Shown piece by piece: positions 43,342 to 54,229 of a stretch of DNA of 64,000 bases. Source of the stretch: Lophium mytilinum (Eukaryota; Ascomycota; Dothideomycetes; Mytilinidiales; Mytilinidiaceae); assembly GCA_010093605.1 (NCBI GenBank), contig MU004199.1:1320730-1384729 (forward strand). Reading direction: 5' to 3'. A program made the translations under genes and the position numbers. The first letter of the stretch is position 1. Every line of letters begins with the position of its first letter. A model generated the notes under the pieces. That model did no database searches and was not told the DNA's origin. It was given only the letters and a program-made list of their open reading frames with translations.

Positions 43342-46026
43342 TCACTCTAGCGCAAAGCAGCGCTCAACACTCTCCGCATTGTTGCCCCACCAATTCGGCA
43401 TCGAAACCACTTTGCCCGAGCTGAAGAACACAAAGATCATCAACATGGAGATGTTGAACGCCGCATCGCAGGCCGCCGCAATCTGGAAATTGTACCGGCG
43501 CCATGTCTCAAACCTCTTGCGGTAGAAGTACCGCATACTGAACCAAGCGACGATGAGGCGGCTCGTGTATCCCGTGCTGAGATTGCCATAAAACACGGAT
43601 ACGCCCGACGCGAAAATGGTGACGTTCCAGAGCTGGAATTTGGCGCGCGGGAAGAGGCGATGCAGGGCGAAGATGACGAAGGGAGCACCAGCGCCGAAGA
43701 GGAACGCCCAGGGGAGAGGGTGGTATATGTGTTGAGCGAAGAGGCGTTTAGGACCGACTAAAACATATTGGACGGCGAGGGTATTGTAAGAAGACAGGGA
43801 TTGACCAGTCCATTGGTTGAGAGGGCTAGAGCAGTAAGCAGTGAGCTGGAAGAGGTTGGCTGCAGAGTGTACTTACTCTTTCTTATTACCAAGAAGATAT
43901 TCACCCTTGGCTGAAAGGACCCATTTAATGATACCATAATTGATTGGTACGCCGATCAGTGTACCCAGTATCTGACTGAAGAAGAGGTCTCGTGGCGGGA
44001 TGTGCATATAGTGCCCGATCTTTTGGTCCTGTAGCATGTATTGTGCGCGGTACCTATCAAACCGTGATTAGTAGACTCAAAAGAAAATAATACGTGGAAC
44101 TCACCAGATATCGCCTGCAATCGCTCCATACGTTGACGAACCGGCGGGGTGCCTATGATTAGCCCCAGCCTTGGTATGGATCATGTAGCCATAGATCAGC
44201 TCGTTGAATGAGCCGATTGGGACTTGGTAGTTCGAGAGGGAGTACAGCCATGCGAATGGGATGATCATGAATCCTGAAGTAAATAGTGCCACAATGAAGG
44301 TCCATATCGGGATGAAGAAAAGGCCTTTAGCAAGAATCGTGATGATGGTGACGAAGGACCCGACAAACAAGGCTATGTACCACCATAACGGAACCTCTTT
44401 GTACGCACGCTGAAGGACATTGAGTCTGTCGGAGTAGAGATGGTTGACGGACTGCGCACCTTGCCTCCGGGCTCGGATATGCAGCTTCTGAATTGTTTCA
44501 CGGATCTTGGGCCATCCAAACAGAATCATCCAGGTCAAGGCGGAGATATAAGAAGAGTAATCGAAGAACAAGGCCCATATCTGCTGGGTCCCCATGTACG
44601 CTGTGTTCGGATGGATAAGCAGAGGAAGATGCACAACCTTTGGACTCGTCACGTACCTGGTCCGTAAAATGCGTAGGCAGTTTCGTTCATGGTGTTGTCC
44701 GATCCTATCAAAGCAGTGAGTGGATATCTGGTTCCATTGGCCAAGAACAATCGATTCGACATCAACCCGCTTTTTCGAATAGATTAGCAGAGGAAGAAGC
44801 ACAGTTTTTGGACTCGTAACATACTACTTGAATCCTCCGAGGTCGCCCCACTTTGCCGCAGGCAGAAGAACCCAGCAGTTGAATGCGAAGGCAATGAAGA
44901 GAACCACGCTAGTCCAGTATGGCATGACCATTGGATTTCCGTAGGCAGTCGATATGTTAGACCAATCCAGAGTCAGGTTGAGAAAGCCCATGCCGCCAAT
45001 GCCTCCTCCGATGAAATTGGCAACGGCGTTCTCTGGAGCAACCCAACACAGGAAGGACAACGAGCTGAGGAAGGGGAAGACGTATTCAGGTAAAAATTGC
45101 CAGAGCGTCACACCGACCAGGACGGCAAAGAAGACGTTTTTCTGTTTCCGGCCAATCCTAGAATTTACAGATGACGACTTGAGTGTCTCGAAAAGCGCGG
45201 TCTGCATAAGCGATTGCGGCCAGATGTAGATAGGGTCGTAGATGAGGAATTGCCTAGCGAGGGCCGCCATTGCATATCCGAGATAGACGATGGCCCACAT
45301 GAAGAATATACATGCAGCCGCTGGGATCTTGTCGCCGTAGTACAGCTCGGCCAGCGAGATGGCGGTCCACGCAGCATTCGAAGTGGCGCCTGAGTTTGCT
45401 GTGACGGTCACGAGAACATGTTCTGGAGAAACGTTAACACACGAATGAATTTTTCTGGCGAGGCATGCCCATACCTTTAGAGTTCCAGGGGCCGGGATTG
45501 AGACTGAAGCCCCATTTGGTGAATGGGACTCGAATCGTCTTCGCAGGCAATATACGAGCAAGCCACAGGCCAACATAATGAGAAGCTACAACCCGTAAGT
45601 AATCTACTAAGACACCTCGTTGAGTCCACAATACGCACCCACTTGCACAAAAAGGATGCTGTAAGGAGATGCTGTCGTCCGATATATTCCCATCTGATAC
45701 AGCACTGCTCCTGGAGAGATGAACAGAACCGTGAGGACGAAGTACCGGAACGTAAGGGTCGGCAAAGTTGGATCATCCTCCAGGTTTACAATCCGACGAA
45801 CGGTCAGTGGGAGCTCGAGGACGTCGGGTTCGAGATCTTCCTCCGCTTCATGCTTGGCAGTGGAGTCGTTTGGATCAACGGCAATTTCGGGGTCAAGCTT
45901 CTCGTTGCCAGTCTCCACGGGCGCCTTCGTACTAGAAGGACTTATCGGGGTGGGCTGAATGGTGTCTTCCGAAGCATCCTCGCTCGCTGTCGGCTTCCTC
46001 TGGAAGCGCCTGACGAGAGACGCCAT
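43342..46026 (-). CDS. Oligopeptide transporter, OPT family
   Basis: Seven exons: 46026-45639, 45585-45475, 45422-44828, 44727-44657, 44600-44105, 44053-43877 and 43825-43342, giving 773 aa. A charged cytosolic N-terminus of ~85 residues leads into membrane segments typical of OPT transporters. Hallmarks are LNPGPWNSKEHVLVTV (the NPG motif), WPQSLMQTALFETLK, FIGGGIGGMGFLNLTLDW, the block AGDIWYRAQYMLQDQKIGHYMH, KWVLSAKGEYLLGNKKE and the C-terminal NWWGNNAESVERCFALE. Family members take up tetra/pentapeptides, glutathione or siderophore-metal complexes by proton symport; the substrate cannot be told here. The third and fourth introns share sequence (see findings). The third intron uses donor GTAGTA, chosen because the alternative creates a stop. 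Confidence 0.9.
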
Positions 46027-47215
46027 GTCGAGTGGCTGCAGAGACTACTGCAGGTGCTGCACTCGATGTAGATTTGAGGCTGTACCGCTCAGCGCGGTCA
46101 AGTGAGGTTGATGAAGGCAGGAGCAGGGTCCAATCACGCCATGCAGCGCGTGGCATTCTACCATTTTATCATTTCAAGAAATGCATCGCATGTTTGGTAC
46201 GACATATGGCCCCGCAATCGCGCAAGGCTTTCGTGCTTCAATACGTGAGCATTGTTGCAGTCGGTAAGCCTGGGGACTGGGGGTCTGGGGACACGAAAGA
46301 AATTGGTGCTGTAACCTGCCTGTTTCAGCGAATGATCTTCCGTCGCATAGTCTAATATTATTCGCAATTCAGTCCCAGAGAAGAGAATTTTCACATTTAC
46401 CTAAGTAATGATTGTACGATATGGACTCGCCTGCATCAAATCCAGCAAGTCCCTGAGCCTTTTGCCTGCAATCCCAAGGCGCGTTCCAGAGGCACGGGCA
46501 GAGACTATGCCGAGCAAGAATCAGACTGTTAATTTCAAGCCGTCTCATGATGAAATCTTTCCATCGCTGCATGGCTCCCCCGTTCTCGCGAGACCACACA
46601 CACGGTAAAGCGGATTACTAGGCTCGGAAGCTGTTCTCAATGAGGGTGCAAGTCGAGCCCGCGCTGACGGATCGGTATGTCGAACATTTCCATGAGACAG
46701 GGATAGGCTCCCGGTATGCGATGCGCCGTGTCCCATTAAGCATCGGGATCAGAGCACAAGAGTTCTAGCCTTCAAGCTTCTATTCCGTCAAAGCTTCTCG
46801 GCTGCTCGGGATTTGTGGTTCTCGTGGTAGGTGGATGATCATGATTCTCGGAGCAACAGAGGGCCCTACTCGTGGCAAAGTATCTACGCTTTCGGACGCA
46901 GGTGGAGAGATAGGAAAGTCACGAAGTCACGAAACCTCGAATGGGCGAGCTCTGTTCCTGTCTTTCAGTAGGCGTGCGTGCACCAAAGGGAGTGTGGATA
47001 AGGTTGGAATGGAAGGCCTGAAACGGAACGCCTCAAGAAAGCTTGGCTTCTAGCTACCGCGGTTTAGACTCCTCTCAATTAAGTAGTTTCAGTTTCAGGG
47101 TTCAAACCCACGTCCCAGTCGATATCCTATACCAAAGTCCCTAACATTATTGCCGTGTAAGAGGTTTCAACCCAGGCATCACTTTCAAAAACCACTGTCC
47201 GTGTGCGCAAACGCT
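46027..47215. promoter_or_regulatory. Divergent spacer OPT / rhodanese
   Basis: 1.19 kb between divergent starts with no supported ORF. A B-box-like GGGTTCAAACCC at about 47098-47109 is not part of a foldable tRNA. Confidence 0.4.
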
Positions 47216-47581
47216 ATGGCGAGGACTGTACTTGTAGACGTTCGTACGCCGGGAGAATTTGCAACTGGGTTCCTAGGTTCAGCCATCAACATCGAATATC
47301 AAGACATCAGCCAGCTCGCTGAACGTGCCAGCAAGACAGACGAAATCACACTTTATTGCCGCTCTGGACGTCGATCCGGAATCGCATTGGAGACTCTCAA
47401 ATCATTGGGGTTCGAGAGTGTGCGCGATATCGGTGGATTGGAAGAGGCCAGGGAAACGCTCCGAAAGGAAGAGATCCAGCGCTCTCGCGTACTACCCAAG
47501 GACATCACCTCAAAGGAGTCATTAGACAGCTCTTGGAGAAAGCTACTAGATGGGTTAAAGACCCAGACCGACGAGAGTTGA
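47216..47581 (+). CDS. Single-domain rhodanese (sulfurtransferase-like)
   Basis: Intronless, 121 aa from the Met at 47216 (MARTVLVDVRTPGEFATGF). One rhodanese domain is present: DVRTPGEF, then the active-site loop YCRSGRRSGIA with the catalytic Cys, then NI.../GFESVRDIGGLEEA. The loop has six residues from Cys to Gly-rich end, as in single-domain sulfurtransferases of the GlpE/PspE type. A Lys-rich helical tail follows. The frame is open upstream for 22 codons, but this Met fits the domain start. The gene lies head-to-tail with SMC2, with only 123 bases between. Confidence 0.85.
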   Translation: MARTVLVDVRTPGEFATGFLGSAINIEYQDISQLAERASKTDEITLYCRSGRRSGIALETLKSLGFESVRDIGGLEEARETLRKEEIQRSRVLPKDITSKESLDSSWRKLLDGLKTQTDES

Positions 47582-47704
47582 AGGGTTGGGTTGCAGTCAC
47601 GTGCGGAATATCACGTGTGCGGAACTTGCCGCGTTGTTGATCTTCATCCCGCCGATTGTTTTGACGCGTCCCGCAAAGAACTCCAGCCCGTCCACACCGC
47701 CGCC
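47582..47704. promoter_or_regulatory. Short intergenic region with twin CACGTG motifs
   Basis: Two CACGTG hexamers at 47598-47603 and 47612-47617 lie in near-repeat contexts (TCACGTGCGGAA and TCACGTGTGCGGAA), 14 bases apart start to start. They sit in the compact region that must carry the SMC2 promoter. These are bHLH/Cbf1-type sites by sequence. Confidence 0.6.
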
Positions 47705-50700
47705 ATGAGGGTTGTCGAAGTAGTCATAGACGTAAGTGAGGTGTCTAATGCCGAGAGAGCAGCAGCTAACCATTTCTAGGGTTTCAAATCGTACGCCGTC
47801 CGCACGGTAATTTCAGGATGGTGAGTGCCGCTCCAGCTCACAACAAACTGACTTCTGACACCGCAAAGGGACGAGAGCTTCAATGCAGTCACCGGCCTCA
47901 ACGGCAGTGGCAAATCTAACATTCTCGACTCGATATGCTTTGTTCTCGGTATTACCAATATGAGCACTGTTCGCGCTCAGAACTTGCAGGTATGGCGTCT
48001 CGGGCAAGAAAGCTGGCTGGGCGCAGTCTCTGACCAATTTTAGGACCTTATATACAAGCGCGGTCAAGCCGGAGTGACCAAGGCCAGTGTTACCATCGTC
48101 TTCGACAACCGAGACAAGAAGAAGAGCCCCATCGGCTTCGAGGAATACGCACAAATCTCGGTGACGAGGCAGATCGTGCTTGGGGGAACCAGCAAATACC
48201 TGATCAACGGACACCGAGCGCAGCAGCAAACAGTCCAAAACCTCTTCCAATCCGTCCAGCTGAACATCAACAACCCGAATTTTTTGATCATGCAAGGTCG
48301 CATTACCAAGGTGCTGAACATGAAACCCGTGGAAATACTTGCAATGATTGAGGAGGCTGCCGGAACGCGAATGTTTGAGGACCGGCGGGACAAAGCATTC
48401 AAGACAATGGCCAAAAAGGAAATGAAGGTTCAAGAGATCACCGAATTGCTGCGCGATGAGATCGACCCCAAGCTGGACAAGCTTCGCCAGGAGAAACGAG
48501 CATTTCTAGATTTTCAGCAAACACAGAGCGACCTTGAGCGGCTCACCAGATTGGTAGTGGCCCACGACTACGTGCGATACAAAGCGAAGCTACAACAGTC
48601 CGCGGATGACCTGGAGGCGAAGAAACAAAGAGCGAAGGATCTTGAAGAGTCTGCTGTGCGGCTCAAGAACGAGATTTCGTTCCTCCAGGAAGACATTAAG
48701 AAAGTCAAAGCCACCAGAGAGAAGGAGCTTCGCAAGGGCGGCAAGTTCCAGGCTTTGGAAGACGATGTCAAAACTCACTCGCACGAAATTGTTCGCCTTA
48801 GCACTGTTTTGGACCTGAAAAAATCTAGCATGGCTGAAGAGGAAGATAGGAGGAAGAAGGTTGAGAAGAGCGTGCAAGAGCTAGAGACACAGTTGAAGCA
48901 GAAAACTGGAGTGTATGAGAAATTCCAGCAAAAGTACAAGACCGCGCACGACGAGCTGACCAAGCAAACCGAGGAGGTGGAGAAGAAGGAAGAGCTCCTC
49001 CAAACTCTCCAGACTGGTGTAGCGTCTAAAGAAGGGCAAGAAAGCGGCTACCAAGGGCAGCTTCAAGACGCAAGGAATCGGGTCAGTACTGCGGCAACAG
49101 AACAGGAGCAAGCAAAGTTGAAGATCACCCATCTCGAGAAACGCATCAAGGAGGAGGAGCCCCGAGCGAAGAAGGCCAAGGATCAGAACTCAGGCCTTTT
49201 GAAGGATTTAGAGGCTCTCCGAGCGCAGGCCAAGAAACTCGAGGCCGACCTCGGAAAGCTTGGGTTCGAACCTGGAATGGAAGAAGACATGTACAAGCAG
49301 GAAACGGCATTTCAGACTCGAGTACGCGAGCTTCGACAACAAGCTGATGGCTTGAAGCGAAAGGTTGCCAACATTGACTTCAGTTACAGCGACCCGTCGC
49401 CAAGCTTCGACCGATCCAAGGTCAAGGGTTTGGTAGCTCAGCTGTTTACTCTCAAAAAGGAGCACACGCGTGCAGGAACTGCGCTGGAGGTCTGTGCGGG
49501 TGGTCGTCTTTACAACGTGGTCGTAGACACTTCAGAGACGGGCAAGGAACTTCTAGATCACGGCAAACTAAAGAAGCGGGTCACTATCATCCCGTTAAAC
49601 AAGATATCGGCATTCCGTGCGTCTGCAGAGGTAAGGCAACCTTGCTCTCCGTGCTGTTGAACTCGACTGACAAATGTGGCAGAAACTTGGTGCCGCTCAG
49701 AAAGTTGCACCTGGGAAGGTCGACCTAGCACTTGATCTGATAGGCTATGATGACGAAATCACGGCTGGTATGGAGTTTGTGTTCGGGTCGACCTTCATCT
49801 GCGAGGACGCCGACACTGCGAAACGCGTAACCTTCGATCCTGCAGTCCGGATGAAAAGCGTTACACTTGAAGGAGACGTCTACGACCCTTCCGGCACACT
49901 CTCCGGGGGTAGTGCGCCCCAGTCAAGTGGTGTGCTCGTCACCCTTCAAAAGCTCAACGAACTTACCAAGGATCTTACTGCCCAGGAACAGAGTCTGGCT
50001 TCGCTGCAAGCAACAATCTCCAGAGAGAAGAAAAAGTTGGATGCTGCTCGGAAAACTAAACAAGAACTTGATTTGAAGACCCACGAGATCAAGCTTACCG
50101 AGGAGCAAATTAGTGGCAATTCCTCTTCTTCGGTATGCCCTTTCAGCCTTTGAAGCAGATTATATCACTAACACACCGTAGATCATTCAAGCAGTCGAAG
50201 AAATGAAGGCCACCATCACGCAATTGAAGAAGGATATCGCCGATGCCAAGACAAGACATGATGAGGCCTCGAAAGATATCAAACGGATCGAGCGTGACAT
50301 GAGCGAGTTTACGAACAATAAAGACAGCAAGCTTGCCGAGCTGCAGTCAACGCTGGACAAGTTGAAGAAAACCTTGAGCAAGAACTCTGCGTCAATCAAG
50401 CCGCTTCAAGCAGAAATGCGGGAAGCCATGGTCGACTCTGAGCAATGCGGTGGCGATCTTGCTGCAGCGCAAGAGCAACTTCAGGACACCCAGACTACTC
50501 TAGCAACCCAGCAAGAAGAGATCGATGCTCTTGTAGCTGAACAAGCTCGCGTGAAGGTATTGTTTTCCTAGGTCTTGCATTTCCGGATATTTGCTGATGA
50601 CACACCAGGATGCTCACGATCTCGCTTCAGCTCACCTTTCGGATGAACAAGCTAAGCTAACCGGATTCGACGACGAATTACGAGCTCTAGAAGAGGCAAC

Positions 50701-51598
50701 TCGATCTAAATCCGCGCTCATCACCGAGGAGGGTCTTGAGCAACAAAAGCTTGGTCACCAGATCGAGAAGTTCCACAAAGAGCAAGAATCAGCCGCTCAT
50801 ACCCTCAAGGCGCTCGAGAAGGAGCATGATTGGATTGCCGATGAGTGCGACAACTTTGGACGGTCCGGCTCGCCATACGATTTTAAAGGCCAAAACATGG
50901 GCGAATGCAAATCTACCTTGAAGAACCTCAAGGAACGCTTCCAAGGGATGAAAAACAAAATCAATCCGAAGGTCATGAACATGATTGACAGTGTCGAGAA
51001 GAAGGAGGTCAGTCTTAAAAACATGATGCGGACTGTCATCAAAGATAAGCGCAAGATTGAAGAGACCATTGTCAGCCTGGACGAGTACAAGAAGGAGGCG
51101 TTGCAGAAGACATGGGAAAAGGTCAACGGCGATTTCGGCAACATCTTCAACGAACTGCTCCCTGGTAGTTTTGCCAAACTCGATCCCCCAGAAGGCAAAT
51201 CTATCTCGGATGGATTGGAGGTTAAGGTCTCCCTTGGCAAAGTATGGAAGCAGAGCTTGACAGAACTCAGTGGAGGTCAAAGGCGAGTTTCCTTAGTAAT
51301 TTGTTCTAGAGGCATAATCTAACACTCAAACAGGTCGCTGATTGCGCTATCTCTCATCATGGCACTTCTCCAATTCAAACCAGCACCCATGTATATTCTG
51401 GACGAAGTGGATGCCGCACTTGACCTTTCACACACGCAAAACATTGGACGGCTCATCAAGACACGTTTCAAGGGCTCTCAGTTCATTGTTGTCAGTCTGA
51501 AGGACGGCATGTTCCAGAACGCCAACCGAATATTCCGAACAAGATTCAGCGAGGGCACAAGCATCGTTCAAGCCCTGACACCTGCAGATCTAAGGTGA
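47705..51598 (+). CDS. SMC2: Condensin subunit SMC2
   Basis: Eight exons: 47705-47731, 47780-47820, 47869-47989, 48044-49630, 49683-50132, 50182-50556, 50609-51282 and 51334-51598, giving 1179 aa, the usual SMC2 size. The N-terminus reads [15 protein letters not shown] with Walker [10 protein letters not shown]. The Q-loop region has [12 protein letters not shown]. Long coiled coils flank the hinge (about residues 523-680; VKGLVAQLF..., [28 protein letters not shown]). The signature [14 protein letters not shown] and Walker [19 protein letters not shown] close the ATPase head. The last intron (51283-51333) is GC-AG with donor AG|GCGAGT and splits the Arg of SGGQR. SMC2 with SMC4 forms the condensin ATPase core for mitotic chromosome compaction. 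Confidence 0.96.
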
Positions 51599-52092
51599 TG
51601 TCGTCTTTAGCGTTTTTCGTTCTCGACATGTATTATATTGGGAAGCAATTGGGTAGGCGTGCCGCAGTTGCAGTTATGAGGGTCGATTGATTGCATAAAG
51701 AAAGCGGAAGTCTGGTGTTCGGGCTAGGGTGTGAATATCGGGGCGGTGGACTATTATGACATTGACGACTACTTCAAGTATCGGTTTTACGTGTTTGGAA
51801 ATTTGTCCAGTTCCCTCTTTCAAGGTCCCATTTCGTCTTCGCTTCGGAGCTTCTGATGTACTCTCAGCAGGTGGGGAGGACTTCCTTCCTAAAGTTGTCG
51901 TTCCTTCCAGTCGGAGAACGACTCACTGTCTCTTTACTTCCTCTCACTGACTGCTAGCCGCGTCCTCGACTTTTTGTATCATCTTCTCACCTGTAACCGC
52001 CACTCCACATCCATCTCCTCTGGATTTCCTCCACTCCCTACAATTCTTACTCAAGCGCATTGACATTTCCGACTGTGGGCTGTCACGGGCAT
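51599..52092. promoter_or_regulatory. Spacer / leader of the disordered-protein gene
   Basis: No supported ORF. From about 51950 the plus strand is C/T-rich (CCATCTCCTCTGGATTTCC...), typical of a fungal leader. Confidence 0.4.
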
Positions 52093-54108
52093 ATGTCAGC
52101 CCCCAGAATCAGCCTGCCTCCAGAAGCCCTCCCTGCTTTCTTTACACCAACCCCTCGAGAGCCTGACAGTGCCGGACCAACAGCAGACTATTTCCTCATC
52201 CCAGCATCCCCTTCCGCTGCGGGCATTGATGGCGATGGCCGGACAACGCCGCAGACTCGACGTTTCTCCGAAGCGCAGTCTAAAAAATGGCCGACAATTC
52301 ATGAGCATACCTACCAAACACAGTCTGCAGCAAAACATCTAGAGCCCGAGAAGCGTCGCCCGAGCTACATCTTGGAGAATACATCGGACGAGCCACCAGG
52401 AAGGCCAAGCGACAGCAGTCCAACCGATGCCCCTATCCGTAAGATGTCGAGCGTGGAGCCAATCCGCCGACGGAACACGGGTGGGTCGCTATTTAGCCTC
52501 TCGCGACAAAGCACAAGAGCCTCCTCAATTAGCAGCATGGCGCGAGGTATCGTCAAAGGCCTCCCCGACCTCCGCATGTTCAGCGATACAGACGATGGTA
52601 TCAACCCAACCATGAAGCGCAAGAGAACGTTCTCCATTTTTACTTCGAAGAAAGAAGTACGAGACCCGACGGCGTTAACAAAAGAGAAAGAGAGTCTCGA
52701 GAAGTCGAAGCGGGACACAATTGATGCCATCCCGCCCTCTAAAGGCAGCGTCAAAGACCGCCGCAACCTCGACGAGCATGGCAGGGCTCTCAAAATGCCT
52801 ATGCCGTCTGTAATGCCAGATCTCCCACCTCGATCACGAAGCCCAATATCCCCGCATAAATTCATGGTCGCAATTCGTCGTCCTCGAAGTCCCAAGACAC
52901 CGCTTCCTATGGATGTCGAGCCATCCCATTATTTAGCTCCCGGAATCACACCTATTCCAGAGAGCGTCCAGGTCATAACTCCCAGCGAAGAAATGGTCAA
53001 GAATATGCACCATCAAAGGCCTTCCACAGATTCTCCATCTTCGACGAAAGGAGCCGTCCGACGGCCAGGGCATTTCCGAACTGCGAGTTGCCGCTCAAGC
53101 GACCCCTCAGTTCACAGCCCTGATTCCTTAAGAAAACGCCCACTACGAGGGTGGCTTAGCCAATCACCAAGCCCGAGAGATCCTGAAATGGGAGGTATGG
53201 AGACGAACAACTTCGACGAAGCTGCCGGCGGAGAATCGAAACAACGAGAAGGCTCAAAGTCCTCTACGGGCTCTGTGTTCAAATTTCCACTGTCTCTGAT
53301 CTCAGGCAGCAAGCTGGTGTCACCCCTCAACCAGCCCAAATCGGAAAACCCGACCAAACCGACCAAACGCGCCTCCTTCAGTATCACATCTGCCATTAGA
53401 CCCCTCAACCTCAAACGTGCCTCCATTAGCAACGCAACTGCCACTGGCTACAAGCGAGCCGCCCCTGTTACCATCCGCCGCTTGTTCTCGCGCTCAGATC
53501 GTTCAGCACAAGGCGCAAAAACCCCTCCTCCCTTCTCGGCGCCGGCCTCAGTAGAGCGCGATTTCAATCCATTCAAGTTCAGTCCACCAGAAGCCGTCCG
53601 CATACCAACACCACCGCACTCGTTAAGCAGCAGCGTCAAGTTTGACACGGGCGACTTGTTCTATGACACCCAGCGCAGACCGACTCCGAAGGATACCAGC
53701 AAACAAGGTGGGGTCTGGGACTCGGACACACTGCTCATGAGCCAAACCCGCATGTTTGATACCAGTGGCAGCGAAGACGACTCACCGCATGAAGGGCCGC
53801 CCAAAGACCTTGATACGCCGCCAGGACCGTCGGGTCCGGCGGAATGGTTTAGGGTGCAGACGTTGGACGAAGAAGAGCACGACACGGGCAATTTCGGGAG
53901 GCTGGAAATGGGGGTGGAGGTGACGCGGGAGGAGTTTGACTGGATCGTGCCGGATCATCTGCCAGGGAGTCCGCTGTGTCCGTTGAGTCCGAAGCATAAA
54001 AGCGGGGGGTTAGGCATTTGTGTGTACCACGGACGGACCAAGACACATAAGGGCGAAGCGGACTGGGGGGTAAGGGAATCCAAAGCGGGAATCCCACGAT
54101 TTCAGTGA
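52093..54108 (+). CDS. Long intrinsically disordered protein of unknown function
   Basis: Intronless, 671 aa from the Met at 52093. An in-frame Met 11 codons upstream at 52060 is possible. The sequence is Ser/Pro/Arg-rich with many SP and TP sites (SPTDAPIRKMSS, RSRSPISPHK, SPSPRDPEM), basic clusters (MKRKRTFSIF, EKRRPSYIL) and no globular domain that I recognise. Short ordered-looking patches are ARGIVKGLPDLRMFSD and GKSSTGSVFKFPLSLISGSK-like stretches in the middle, plus VTREEFDWIVPDHLPGSPLCP near the C-terminus. The density of proline-directed sites suggests a CDK/MAPK phosphoprotein, as an inference. Confidence 0.75.
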   Translation: MSAPRISLPPEALPAFFTPTPREPDSAGPTADYFLIPASPSAAGIDGDGRTTPQTRRFSEAQSKKWPTIHEHTYQTQSAAKHLEPEKRRPSYILENTSDEPPGRPSDSSPTDAPIRKMSSVEPIRRRNTGGSLFSLSRQSTRASSISSMARGIVKGLPDLRMFSDTDDGINPTMKRKRTFSIFTSKKEVRDPTALTKEKESLEKSKRDTIDAIPPSKGSVKDRRNLDEHGRALKMPMPSVMPDLPPRSRSPISPHKFMVAIRRPRSPKTPLPMDVEPSHYLAPGITPIPESVQVITPSEEMVKNMHHQRPSTDSPSSTKGAVRRPGHFRTASCRSSDPSVHSPDSLRKRPLRGWLSQSPSPRDPEMGGMETNNFDEAAGGESKQREGSKSSTGSVFKFPLSLISGSKLVSPLNQPKSENPTKPTKRASFSITSAIRPLNLKRASISNATATGYKRAAPVTIRRLFSRSDRSAQGAKTPPPFSAPASVERDFNPFKFSPPEAVRIPTPPHSLSSSVKFDTGDLFYDTQRRPTPKDTSKQGGVWDSDTLLMSQTRMFDTSGSEDDSPHEGPPKDLDTPPGPSGPAEWFRVQTLDEEEHDTGNFGRLEMGVEVTREEFDWIVPDHLPGSPLCPLSPKHKSGGLGICVYHGRTKTHKGEADWGVRESKAGIPRFQ

Positions 54109-54229
54109 GGGTAACCGTGGTGGGTATACTTTGAATCTGACGTTTTGCTGTGCTAATGGGGGTTAGGTGACTGTAAGGCTGATCAATGTGGAAGCTGGTA
54201 AATCGGTTGGATTTGACGTCAGTTTTTAT

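Noticed and set aside
47085-47130. tRNA-like B box GGGTTCAAACCC
   Set aside because: The stem around it does not pair properly and no A box, acceptor or anticodon arm can be assembled.
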